Shown here in pieces: positions 33,994 to 41,542 of a stretch of DNA of 41,556 nucleotides. The stretch's first letter is position 1; each line of letters opens with the position of its first letter. The notes below the pieces were generated by a model, which was given only the letters and a program-made list of their open reading frames with translations, did no database searches and had not been told where the DNA came from. The position numbers and the translations under genes are program-made. The stretch is from NCBI GenBank assembly GCA_003136675.1, contig PLFE01000135.1, forward strand, positions 27,189 through 68,744. Reading direction: 5' to 3'. This DNA comes from Bryobacterales bacterium (GTDB taxonomy: Bacteria > Acidobacteriota > Terriglobia > Bryobacterales > Bryobacteraceae).

Positions 33994-34912
33994 TCAGCAG
34001 AGGCTCGTTCTTGGCGAAACGATCAAAGTTTTGCAGGAAGAAGCGCATGGCTTCCTCGTTCCATGTGGGTGTGTTATCCGCGCAATGCGGACTCAGCAGT
34101 ACGTTGTCAAACGTGAAGAACGGATGCTCCGGCGGAAGCGGTTCGTGCGTGAAGACATCGAGCGCCGCACCCCGAATGCGCTTCTCCGCCAAGGCGGGAA
34201 TGAGCGCTGTTTCATCGATCACGGGACCGCGGCCAACGTTCATCAACACCGCTGTTGGTTTCATGGCGGCGATCTCGCGCACCCCGATCATACCTCGCGT
34301 TTCCGGAGTCAGCGGCGCGGAAGCCACCACATAATCGCATTGCCGGATCATGTCGATCAGGCCATCCGGACCAAACTCGCCCCTGGTCTTATCAGGATTA
34401 CGCCGCACCGCCAGAACGCGCATGCCGAGGGCCTGAGCTCGTGACGCGCAAGCTTTCCCGATGTCGCCGTAGCCGACAATCCCCATCGTCGCGCCGCGCA
34501 GCTCCCGCATCGTGAACTGCTCCCACTTATGTTCCGCCTGCGCAGCCAACAAGCGCCGCATGTCCTTGGCGAAAAAGAGCGCGCCGGCAATTACAAACTC
34601 GCCCAGCGCCTGGCTGTAGATTCCTCGTGAGTTCGTGAGAGTCACAGGGCTTTCAATGAGAGCGGGAAACAGGAAGTTATCGAGACCGGCCCAGCGAAGG
34701 TGCAGCCAGCGGAGTTTTTTCGCCTTCGCGAAGATGGCTTCGGTGGCGCCGCGCTCCCACACCCACGCCAGCATGGCGTCGGCTTCGGCCGCCGCGCCGG
34801 CAAGTTCATCGGCTGTGGCTCCGAAGGTGATTTCCGCGCGATCGCGAATGGGGTCGAGAAGCGGAAGATACGGATCTCCCGCACGCGTCAGAACGATGAG
34901 GTTAAGCGGCAT
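33965..34912 (-). CDS. D-2-hydroxyacid dehydrogenase family protein
   Basis: A 315-residue NAD(P)-dependent oxidoreductase. The ATG at 34912 (MPLNLIVLTRAGDPYL) gives a family-like start; the frame extends upstream into csm5. The Rossmann motif GYGDIG lies in MGIVGYGDIGKACASRAQAL. Catalytic positions of the family are present: arginine in NVGRGPVIDE, glutamate in DVFTHEPLP and histidine in LSPHCADN. Such enzymes reduce 2-keto acids to D-hydroxy acids; the substrate cannot be read from the sequence. It overlaps the csm5 stop by 11 nt and the downstream membrane gene by 29 nt, so it is translated with the CRISPR operon. No link between this enzyme family and type III CRISPR is known to me. Confidence 0.88.
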   Translation of the reverse strand: MPLNLIVLTRAGDPYLPLLDPIRDRAEITFGATADELAGAAAEADAMLAWVWERGATEAIFAKAKKLRWLHLRWAGLDNFLFPALIESPVTLTNSRGIYSQALGEFVIAGALFFAKDMRRLLAAQAEHKWEQFTMRELRGATMGIVGYGDIGKACASRAQALGMRVLAVRRNPDKTRGEFGPDGLIDMIRQCDYVVASAPLTPETRGMIGVREIAAMKPTAVLMNVGRGPVIDETALIPALAEKRIRGAALDVFTHEPLPPEHPFFTFDNVLLSPHCADNTPTWNEEAMRFFLQNFDRFAKNEPLLNVVDKHAGY

Positions 34913-36011
34913 CCAGTTCCACCCAGCCGGGTAGCGTAGAAGGTTGATCCTGCTCGAAGACAATGTGGCGCGTCTTCGGGAACGGCAGCCCAGTCCTGAT
35001 GGCGCGTTCGTAAGGCGGCTGCGCGCCCAGAATTTCGCGCGCTTCGGGCGTGGAGGTTTCGAGCAGCGCGCTCTTGCCGAAGTAGCCGCCGCCCCAGCCG
35101 ATCGGCAGCAGGCAAGCGCCGCGTGCGTGCGCGTCGGCGAGACGCGCCTCCAGTTCCGAGATGCGGCCGTTCAACTTTTCGAGACCGGGCAACGAGGCAT
35201 AGCGGGCATGCAGATCGAGCACGCGGCGCGCATATTCGTTGGCGGCGCTGAACAGGCGCGAGCGCGTCATTGGCTCGCTCCAACGCAGCACGCGCCGGAT
35301 CTCGGGCGTATTGAGGAATTCGTGCTCGTTCCAGGTGCCTTCAAAAACGGTTCCGGCCGGGGCCATTTCGACGAAACCGGGTGTGGAATCCTTCCAGCCC
35401 AACGCGTATTGCCCGGGAGTTCGCGAGATCAATGTAGCCACTCGCACAAAATAAATCTTGAACGGATCGTAGCTGATGGGGCCGGAATCCGACAGCCCAG
35501 CCCAGCGCATGCGATCGGAACCACCTGCGCCAATGACCTGCTCTTCGGCAGGCCCCGAGGGACGGCGCGGGGGCCTTTCGCCTTTCAATCGCTGCACAAT
35601 GTCGCGCGTGGTGGTGTCGCGCCAATTGGCGCTCAGAAAGCCGGTGCGCAACGCGCCTTTAATGGCGGCGGCAGGCAAATAAGGACCGTCGAGGCCTGCA
35701 GCGAAGAGCGGAATATTGAGTTGTTCGCCGCGCGCGCGGGTCCAGTAATTGGAGAGCGAGGCATGCTCGAACGGGATGCGGCGGCCAGCGTAGTTTTGAG
35801 CGAATCCGCCCCACTGCGCGAAATCGAGCGTGGTGGCCTTCTTCAGTTGGGTCAGGTAGCCTTCGAGGCGCGGACCGCGGCTGAGGAGTCGGAAAATGCG
35901 CTGCTGATCGAGCACATTGACCTGGTCCTTCCAGACCATGTAATCGATGGGAGACAGCCGCTGGCCGCCTCCAACCAGAGTGGGAGTCAAACAGGTGACG
36001 CGATACTTCAC
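34902..36011 (-). CDS. csm5: type III-A CRISPR RAMP protein Csm5
   Basis: A 369-residue subunit that caps the crRNA 3' end of the Csm complex. It starts at a GTG (36011) that overlaps the csm4 stop as GTGA. The family start YRVTCLTPTLVGGGQRLSPI is followed by DYMVWKDQVNVLD. The RAMP glycine-rich segment LPAAAIKGALRTGFL lies at about residues 112-126. The C-terminal half has a helical stretch (YARRVLDLHARYASL) and the LLPIGWGGGYFGKSALLE motif seen near the end of Csm5 proteins. Its position last in csm1-5 is standard. The stop codon overlaps the dehydrogenase start by 11 nt. Confidence 0.88.
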   Translation of the reverse strand: MKYRVTCLTPTLVGGGQRLSPIDYMVWKDQVNVLDQQRIFRLLSRGPRLEGYLTQLKKATTLDFAQWGGFAQNYAGRRIPFEHASLSNYWTRARGEQLNIPLFAAGLDGPYLPAAAIKGALRTGFLSANWRDTTTRDIVQRLKGERPPRRPSGPAEEQVIGAGGSDRMRWAGLSDSGPISYDPFKIYFVRVATLISRTPGQYALGWKDSTPGFVEMAPAGTVFEGTWNEHEFLNTPEIRRVLRWSEPMTRSRLFSAANEYARRVLDLHARYASLPGLEKLNGRISELEARLADAHARGACLLPIGWGGGYFGKSALLETSTPEAREILGAQPPYERAIRTGLPFPKTRHIVFEQDQPSTLPGWVELDAA

Positions 36012-37369
36012 TCGATTGGGCCCTCCATCGGCGATTCAGGCTCCGGTTCCTCAACGGATGGAAGCGCGGGATCGGGATCGTTGGGCGGCAACGATGGTTC
36101 ACCCGGCTCATCGACGGGATCATCGACAGGGAGCGGCGCGGGTAGGGGATCTGGCGACGCGCTTACCGGACCAGCCATCAGGGGATCAGGATCGGGCTGG
36201 GGATCCACGGGATCGGGCAACGGGTCGGCCGGCTCTTCCAGGGGCAGGGACGGCGGAACCGTATCCGCAGCGACTTCTTCGGCTTCTTCGGCTTCTTCGA
36301 CCGTTGGAGTTTCCACTGGAGGGGCAGCCACCACGTCAAGCTGGCGCGGGACTTCGGCCGGCACAGCAATCACAAAAGCCCATCCCGCGTGATAAACAGG
36401 ATGCGCAAAACCATCCGGCGCCACGTCCGGGGCGTTTCCTTCGAGTTTGGTTGCGGATAACACGGAACCCTCCTCGATCATCGTCAGCAACTTTTTCGCC
36501 GCTCCCGAACCCGCAGCGGGGCTATCGATACGCCCGCCGCGAACGGTCGCGGAATAACTGCCCTTTTCCCAATCGACCTGATCGGCTTCGGCGGGACTGA
36601 TGAGCGAGAGCGACCAGGACACGGTTTCCACCGATGGCAGTCCTTTATAGATGAGCTGCGGAAGCACACCATCGCGGAACTCAGGCGAATGCGCACGTCC
36701 CCATCCTCGCGAGCGCTCGCCGCCGAATCCGGAATCGGCCAGAAGACGGATGGCCGCGCGCAAAGAGTCACTCCACTGATCCCGCGTGTAGGCGTCGGCA
36801 AACGAGACGGCAAACCACAGACCTGACTTGGGCGCGAACTCGATGCAGGCCGTATGGTGCGGCGCGGAGGCCCCGGTGATGCGGTCCACGGCCGCCGAAG
36901 AACGCACGCTCACGCGAAAGGGACCGGAGCGGCCCGAGGGAATGAGACATTCGCTGACGCCATCGACGGACCAGCGGTCATCCTGCAATGGATGTCCCGC
37001 GAAGATGGATTCCACCAGCGAAGCGGGCACGAAACGCGCACCGGAATATCGCACCCGAACCGATGGCGCAGGCGGCCAGATATGGCGCGGGGGAGGCACA
37101 TAGAGCGTGTCGCCGAAGAACGGAAACAGCGATGTGAAGCGAATGGGAGATCCGCCTTCGCCGGCGCGCGCGGTGGATTCCAGCCAGAACTCCAGCTTGC
37201 CCAACAGTCGCATGGCATGCGTCAGCGCCGCGTACAGAGTATCGCTGTGATAGGTGAGGTCGACCGAATCGCGCGCGCCCGATGCCGGACCGCTCCGCCA
37301 CGGACGGGACGGCCTCAGCTTTACGAGCAGGCCCGGGCGAGCAGCACTCGCCGTTTGGACAGACGCCAT
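36008..37369 (-). CDS. csm4: type III-A CRISPR RAMP protein Csm4 with long acidic tail
   Basis: A 453-residue subunit that contacts Csm1 and holds the crRNA 5' handle. The core is Csm4-like: LTYHSDTLYAALTHAMRLLG, then TSLFPFFGDTLYVPPPRHI, and SGFGGERSRGWGRAHSPEF near residues 213-231. After residue 342 comes an unstructured tail of about 110 residues made of Pro, Asp, Glu, Ala and Val, with about 30 acidic residues and no Lys or Arg; usual Csm4 proteins end near residue 300-340. A 9-bp tandem repeat at 36274-36300 encodes an EEA-type stretch in this tail. The csm3 stop is 9 nt upstream, and the csm5 GTG overlaps the stop. Confidence 0.85.
   Translation of the reverse strand: MASVQTASAARPGLLVKLRPSRPWRSGPASGARDSVDLTYHSDTLYAALTHAMRLLGKLEFWLESTARAGEGGSPIRFTSLFPFFGDTLYVPPPRHIWPPAPSVRVRYSGARFVPASLVESIFAGHPLQDDRWSVDGVSECLIPSGRSGPFRVSVRSSAAVDRITGASAPHHTACIEFAPKSGLWFAVSFADAYTRDQWSDSLRAAIRLLADSGFGGERSRGWGRAHSPEFRDGVLPQLIYKGLPSVETVSWSLSLISPAEADQVDWEKGSYSATVRGGRIDSPAAGSGAAKKLLTMIEEGSVLSATKLEGNAPDVAPDGFAHPVYHAGWAFVIAVPAEVPRQLDVVAAPPVETPTVEEAEEAEEVAADTVPPSLPLEEPADPLPDPVDPQPDPDPLMAGPVSASPDPLPAPLPVDDPVDEPGEPSLPPNDPDPALPSVEEPEPESPMEGPIE
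36274..36300. repeat. 9-bp tandem repeat (three copies) in csm4 tail
   Basis: CTTCTTCGG occurs at 36274-36282 and 36283-36291, and CTTCTTCGA at 36292-36300. In the minus-strand frame the array encodes repeated Glu-Glu-Ala/Val. Nine-base units keep the frame, so slippage would change the tail length without breaking the protein. Confidence 0.8.
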
Positions 37370-37378
37370 TGGTGATTT

Positions 37379-38212
37379 CTACGCCGTGAGGAAGGCGCTT
37401 CCCTTCTCGTGAACCGCCACCTGCAGTTCGCCCAATCCGGTTGCCGCAGCCAGTTCCTGTTCCGCTTTGCCTGTGGAATAGTAGCCTTTATCGCGCCAGA
37501 CCAGCTTCAAATCGCTGAAGCGTACGCGGCCGCTGCCGCGGGAACCGCCGCCGCCGAGCGCGTCGTCTTCCAGAAGCCGCAGCCCCTGCAACAGCAGTCC
37601 CAGCAGCGGAGCGTCTTCTTCGCAAAGAACGTCGACCACGAAACGTGTCTTGAAGCGCGCGCCCACCGGCACACGTTCAAATGTACGCGCGTTGGCTTGC
37701 GAGGTGATGCGGTCGATGGCATTCTCGCTTTTCACTTCGGTCAGCTCGTCGTCCAGATTCTCGCGCATTTGCGGAGTAATGCTGTCGAGGTCCAGCGCCG
37801 CGTCGAACACGGCCAGACGCGAGGGGCTGGCGCTTCCCCCTTCGAGGGCATCGCCGGTCACGCGCTCCATGCGGCCTGGAGTGCGGCCGAACAGCAGGCA
37901 GATCTCATCATCCGGACGGTCGCTCTGGTGGATACGAACTTCCTGTCCTTTGCGCCTGGAGACGAAGACCATTTCGGCGGGAACGGCCATACCGGTCGAT
38001 TGCTCGAGCAGCGCCCGAATCCGTCCACGCAGGGAACTGCCGGGGATGTAGGGGCGGCCGAATGCGTCTTTTACGACGGGGTTGTCCGCTCCACCGATTT
38101 CCATGGAGCCTTTGCCTGCGCCGACGTGCAGGCCCGTTTCACAGTGCAGGGTGCCTTCGAGGATCAGCTTGCCCAGAAGCTTCAATTCAGTTTGTGCGGT
38201 ATGCGCGCTCAT
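37379..38212 (-). CDS. csm3: type III-A CRISPR RAMP protein Csm3 (backbone RNase subunit)
   Basis: A 277-residue subunit that forms the complex backbone and cuts target RNA every 6 nt. The start is the ATG at 38212 (MSAHTAQTELKLLGKLI); the open frame upstream reads a Ser/Ala-rich shadow of csm2 and is rejected. The family segment LHCETGLHVGAGKG is followed by IGGADNPVVKD. Asp43 there aligns with the catalytic Asp33 of Streptococcus thermophilus Csm3, so cleavage should be possible. RPYIPGSSLRGRIRALLE and a C-terminal glycine-rich GGGGSRGSGRVRFSDLKL loop complete the fold. It starts 13 nt after csm2. Confidence 0.92.
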   Translation of the reverse strand: MSAHTAQTELKLLGKLILEGTLHCETGLHVGAGKGSMEIGGADNPVVKDAFGRPYIPGSSLRGRIRALLEQSTGMAVPAEMVFVSRRKGQEVRIHQSDRPDDEICLLFGRTPGRMERVTGDALEGGSASPSRLAVFDAALDLDSITPQMRENLDDELTEVKSENAIDRITSQANARTFERVPVGARFKTRFVVDVLCEEDAPLLGLLLQGLRLLEDDALGGGGSRGSGRVRFSDLKLVWRDKGYYSTGKAEQELAAATGLGELQVAVHEKGSAFLTA

Positions 38213-38225
38213 TATGTGTCGAGTC

Positions 38226-38777
38226 CTATTCGTTATAAGCCACGATGGCTTCGAAGAGATCGCGGAAGCGTTCATAACCGCGAGCTTCGTTCTTGCGCGT
38301 GACTTGCAGCAGCAGGCGCTCGATCTGGTCGAGACTGCGCAGAGAGTGGCGCGCGATGGTGTAAGCGAGGCGAGCGCGGAGCATGACGAACTCGTGCTGA
38401 CGTTCGTTCTCCGGCGCGCGGACGGCGCGACGCACCGCGCCGTAGAGCCGGCGAAGTTGCGTGCGGGTAGCCGAATCCATATCGCGGATGCGGCTGACGA
38501 TTGCGTGAGCCTGATTGTCGAGATACAGGCTATCGGACATGATCTTATCGAGATCGATTTCAGGATTGTCGAAGCGGCGGTCGCCACCGGGGCGTCCTTC
38601 GCGGTTGTCGCTTCGCGGACCGCGGTCGCCTCCCCGATCACCAGCGGGACCTTTATTGTCTCCACGGCCTTCCGGACGAGGCCCCTTATTGCCGCCGGGG
38701 GCGCTGCCGCCAGGACCGCTCGGACGCGGAGGCCTGTTCTGCTGGGGTGGTTTGGTTGTCGCTTGTTCTTCTGCCAT
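38226..38777 (-). CDS. csm2: type III-A CRISPR small subunit Csm2 with basic Gly/Arg/Pro tail
   Basis: A 183-residue protein starting at the ATG at 38777 (MAEEQATTKPPQQN), with an AGAGG site in the end of csm1; the open frame reaches 38810 without added features. Residues 70-183 are an all-helical core like Csm2 (SLYLDNQAHAIVSRIRDMDS, then RLYGAVRRAV and SLRSLDQIERLLLQVTR). Residues about 9-68 are an unstructured tail rich in Gly, Arg, Pro and Asp (14 basic and 7 acidic by my count) which ordinary Csm2 proteins of about 120-140 residues lack. Csm2 lines the complex between Csm1 and Csm5. The tail is basic whereas the Csm4 tail is acidic. Confidence 0.8.
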   Translation of the reverse strand: MAEEQATTKPPQQNRPPRPSGPGGSAPGGNKGPRPEGRGDNKGPAGDRGGDRGPRSDNREGRPGGDRRFDNPEIDLDKIMSDSLYLDNQAHAIVSRIRDMDSATRTQLRRLYGAVRRAVRAPENERQHEFVMLRARLAYTIARHSLRSLDQIERLLLQVTRKNEARGYERFRDLFEAIVAYNE

Positions 38778-38782
38778 GTCGA

Positions 38783-40246
38783 TTAAACCTCTTTGGATAG
38801 CCGCGCCCATTCTATTGCAACGACGCCCGCGGGACGCAGACGCAATTGCTTCCCGGCGGCGGGGCGGATGTTGCGGCCCACAATTTCGCCAATCAGGTGC
38901 GTACGCAGTTTCTGAAATTCCTTCTCGCGGCGCGAATAAGCCGCCCGGTTGTAGCGGCGCTGGAAACGGTACGCCCGGCGCAAAAGCCTCTCATGATCCG
39001 CCGGCGATTCGGTGACCGACTGCGCCTTGGCATAAATCCGCGTGAGTTCATTCACGAACTGACGCCCCGCCGCTTTAAATTCTTCACTTACGCGCGTTAC
39101 CGCGTCTTTCAAATCGGCCGCATCGGCCAACTGCTTCCATTCGACCACACGGCCAAACAGGTAGATGCAATCCTTGTCGGCGGCTTTGGCGACGGCCAGG
39201 TCGCGTCCGGCTTGCGCGTAGACCTGCCCCAGGTTCTGACCTTCCCCGGCAATGGCCATCGCCATGGTAACGGTCTTGGCTTCGGCGCCGGGAAACTCTT
39301 TCAAATTCTCTTCGGCGAAGCGATGGAACGTGCGCTGCATCTCCCCGGCAAACAGCACGAGTGCATCCCAGGCGCCGTAAACCGCAAAATCGTCGCCGCC
39401 GGAATACAAGATGTTGACGCGGCGGAAAAACTCTCCTCCCATTGAAAGGACTTCGAGTTCCCCCGCGAAGAAGTGCTTGTAGAGCATGGAAAGCTGCACG
39501 TGCTCTTCGATGGATTGCAGGCGGCGCAGGCGGAGCCCGAACAAATCGACGTCCCCCCGCAGCACTCCCCACGCAGGTTGGCCGGTGGCGCGGCTGGCCA
39601 GTTCGGCGGTGGTGGCCGGCTCGCCTTCTGTTTTGGCGAGCTCACTGTGGGCGTACTGGCGCGAGAGCGTGATGCCATCGAGCGAAAGATTCGCAGAAAC
39701 GGGCCATGCCCGCTTGGCAGGACCGGTCGTGATCACCCCGGGCAGATCCGGCGACCAGCCGATCGCGCTTGTGGTACGCAGGGCTTGGGCGAACTCAGGG
39801 GTGAAGATCGTGTGTTCAGCGGCTGCTGGTTGAAACGGCGCGAAGGAACGTTCTTGAGCGAGCGGCGCGGATTCCCTGGCGCGCATGGCGTCTTGCAGAC
39901 GTTTGCGAACAACGGTCCAATCGCCCAGATTCTCGGTAACGGCCCAGACCAGCCGCACGTGACCGCCGGTTGCCGCCTTTATCTGTGCAGCGGACTGTCG
40001 CAGGAACTGTTCCGCTCGCTCGCGAACCGCGTCGGTGAGCACAAGCAGGAACTGGCCGCCACCGCTGGAGCCTAAAAGGACGCGGGCCAGCTCCAGTTCG
40101 GCCAGCAGGGCGCGTGGAACCACTTCACAGACCAGCGAAATCCACAGCGACCGCGCAACGACGACTTCGTCGGATGAGATGGGTGCGGCAGTGAGGAAAT
40201 CGTCCAGTCCGAGCAGTTTCCCCTGGATGAGGATCTGTACGGACAT
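38783..40246 (-). CDS. csm1: Csm1/Cas10 of type III-A, lacking HD domain and zinc ribbon
   Basis: A 487-residue large subunit, far shorter than usual Csm1 (about 750-850). The ATG at 40246 is fixed by an in-frame TAA only two codons upstream (40250-40252). Residues about 30-125 look like the first palm domain (GQFLLVLTDAVRERAEQF). WGVLRGDVDLFG at 226-237 and YSGGDDFAVYGAW at 281-293 form the second palm with an intact GGDD (283-286). KDCIYLFGRVVEWKQL at 358-373 is the usual closing motif. The N-terminal HD nuclease domain and the CxxC zinc ribbon between the palms are missing. The GGDD predicts cyclic oligoadenylate synthesis; DNA cleavage is not expected. Confidence 0.85.
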   Translation of the reverse strand: MSVQILIQGKLLGLDDFLTAAPISSDEVVVARSLWISLVCEVVPRALLAELELARVLLGSSGGGQFLLVLTDAVRERAEQFLRQSAAQIKAATGGHVRLVWAVTENLGDWTVVRKRLQDAMRARESAPLAQERSFAPFQPAAAEHTIFTPEFAQALRTTSAIGWSPDLPGVITTGPAKRAWPVSANLSLDGITLSRQYAHSELAKTEGEPATTAELASRATGQPAWGVLRGDVDLFGLRLRRLQSIEEHVQLSMLYKHFFAGELEVLSMGGEFFRRVNILYSGGDDFAVYGAWDALVLFAGEMQRTFHRFAEENLKEFPGAEAKTVTMAMAIAGEGQNLGQVYAQAGRDLAVAKAADKDCIYLFGRVVEWKQLADAADLKDAVTRVSEEFKAAGRQFVNELTRIYAKAQSVTESPADHERLLRRAYRFQRRYNRAAYSRREKEFQKLRTHLIGEIVGRNIRPAAGKQLRLRPAGVVAIEWARLSKEV

Positions 40247-40299
40247 CGCTTAGTGAGAGTAACACGAGCCAGTTCGGGTGATGGCCAGGCCTGGGGCGG

Positions 40300-40315
40300 C
40301 GTTAACGATTTAACG
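40300..40315. promoter_or_regulatory. 6-bp inverted repeat in the divergent csm1/lipoprotein gap
   Basis: CGTTAA (40300-40305) and TTAACG (40310-40315) are perfect inverted copies with a 4-nt spacer. The gap between the csm1 ATG and the lipoprotein ATG is only 88 bp, so promoters for both directions must lie here, though no clear -35/-10 pair is seen. The repeat is a candidate operator shared by the two transcription units. Confidence 0.35.
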
Positions 40316-40334
40316 GTCTGCAATACTCCTTGGT

Positions 40335-40829
40335 ATGTGGATCAGAAGCTTGGCGGTCGCGCTTATTCTGGCATCTTGCGTGCACCTGAATGCTTCTGAA
40401 GCCGCGCCCGGCGACATGCAACCGCGGCTGGATCTGAAAGCTCTGGCCGAGCCGCTGCAGGACCTGACGCCCGCCGATCGCGCGTTAGTCGACAAGGCGA
40501 TCAAACTCATTGACAGGAGGCAGCACCTGCAGGCCCTGACTTACTTGACCGAACTCACCGTCAGCAACCCGAAAAACTCTTCCCTGCGTGTTCTTCGGGC
40601 CTATGTATTGCTGGAGTTGGGCAACGTCGTGGGCGCTCTGGGTGACGCGCGGACGGCGGAGGCTTCGGGATCTCACGCTGCGTACCGCTGTTGGTTTCTG
40701 GCTCAGGTGGCTTATCTAGCGGGCGACAAACCACTCTGCCGCCGCGAGATCAAACATTTGGCCGGTTCCGCGACCTACGCGGCGGGAGTAGATCAACTGC
40801 GCAGCGATCTCAAGTCCTCACCGAAATGA
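40335..40829 (+). CDS. small predicted lipoprotein with TPR-like helices
   Basis: A 164-residue protein. MWIRSLAVALILASC ends in a lipobox-like LASC, so Cys15 may be lipidated; alternatively a conventional signal peptide is cut near NASEAA. The mature part is helical with TPR-like spacing (QHLQALTYLTELTVSNPKNS; LRVLRAYVLLELGNVVGALG). No enzyme motif is visible. It is divergent from csm1 by 88 bp and its stop directly abuts that of higA-like. There is no direct evidence for a role in defence. Confidence 0.72.
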   Translation: MWIRSLAVALILASCVHLNASEAAPGDMQPRLDLKALAEPLQDLTPADRALVDKAIKLIDRRQHLQALTYLTELTVSNPKNSSLRVLRAYVLLELGNVVGALGDARTAEASGSHAAYRCWFLAQVAYLAGDKPLCRREIKHLAGSATYAAGVDQLRSDLKSSPK

Positions 40830-41249
40830 CTAGGCCGTCGTTTTGAATCGCTCGAAAAACAGTTCGGGCGATACCGCAAAGCGCTCGCTAAGCCGTGAGA
40901 TCTGGGTCTTGGATAATCCGCGCTTGCCGTTCAGAAACTCGGAAACGAGGCTCTCCGATCCGAAGACTTCGCGCAGATCTTTTTGTTTCAGGCCGGACGC
41001 GTCCATCAGGTGACGAACCACATCCACCGGGTTCGACGGTTCCAGTTGATAGGTTTTGCGTTCGAAGGTTTCGATTAGCAGGGTGAGCAGTTCAGCCAGG
41101 CGATGCTCTTCGGCACTGAGAGAACCGCGATCGTAGAGAGCTTCCAGCGCGGCGATATAGCTCTCGTTTTCCGCTTCGGTGTAGATCACGTGCGGCAGCG
41201 AGCGGGCCAGCAAGTTTGCGTATTTCTTTTCGTCGATAATGGCGGTCAT
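40830..41249 (-). CDS. higA: HigA-like antitoxin with helix-turn-helix
   Basis: A 139-residue antitoxin and probable autorepressor. The ATG at 41249 overlaps the toxin stop as ATGA; a TTG at 41258 is less likely. The N-terminal half (residues 1-80) is an acidic helical toxin-binding segment of the kind found in HigA proteins of the toxin-first layout. The XRE helix-turn-helix covers about residues 84-135 (VRHLMDASGLKQKDLREVFG, then SLVSEFLNGKRGLSKTQISR). It lies downstream of the toxin, as is typical for higBA. Confidence 0.85.
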   Translation of the reverse strand: MTAIIDEKKYANLLARSLPHVIYTEAENESYIAALEALYDRGSLSAEEHRLAELLTLLIETFERKTYQLEPSNPVDVVRHLMDASGLKQKDLREVFGSESLVSEFLNGKRGLSKTQISRLSERFAVSPELFFERFKTTA

Positions 41250-41542
41250 TTTTTCCAATCTCCTTTGCTGTATTCCGCGTGAGTGAGCACGTGCTTGATG
41301 AAAATGGTCTGGCTCGGGTAGTTGATACCCACGATTAATCGAAACTCATTTCCGTGAATGTTGAACACGGTGTAGATCTTTTTGTTCACCGCGACGCCAT
41401 CCGCCGTGGCGTACGTTCGTCGCGTTTCTTCCAGGTTCGTCCATTTCGCCGACTTCGCAATTCGATACCAGGCGTCCAGCTGCTTGCCGATGCCGTGTCT
41501 CCGGGATGCTTCCTGGAGCTTGCGGAAACTCATGACGTGCAC
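41246..41542 (-). CDS. higB: HigB-like mRNA interferase toxin
   Basis: A 98-residue toxin of the RelE/HigB fold, expected to cleave mRNA at the ribosome. The GTG at 41542 gives the family start VHVMSFRKLQEASRRH (family members read like MHVISRKKL), with AAGG upstream; an ATG at 41533 would remove three residues. Typical features are AWYRIAKSAKWTNLEETRRT, the core FNIHGNEFRLIVGINYPSQT and the end IFIKHVLTHAEYSKGDW. The upstream promoter lies outside or at the edge of the window. It is coupled to the antitoxin by ATGA. Confidence 0.87.
   Translation of the reverse strand: MHVMSFRKLQEASRRHGIGKQLDAWYRIAKSAKWTNLEETRRTYATADGVAVNKKIYTVFNIHGNEFRLIVGINYPSQTIFIKHVLTHAEYSKGDWKK

Noticed and set aside
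34944..36392. 482-residue plus-strand open frame opposite csm5 and csm4
   Set aside because: Its C-terminal Gly/Ser-rich part is only the complement of the csm4 acidic-tail codons, and the rest mirrors csm5.
38213..38665. 151-residue N-terminal extension of Csm3
   Set aside because: A Ser/Ala-rich reading of csm2 in another frame; the Csm3 family start lies at 38212.
33214..41542. Possible CRISPR array near the csm genes
   Set aside because: I looked for regularly spaced 24-37-nt repeats in this region and the gaps; all space is filled by genes and no such repeats were seen.
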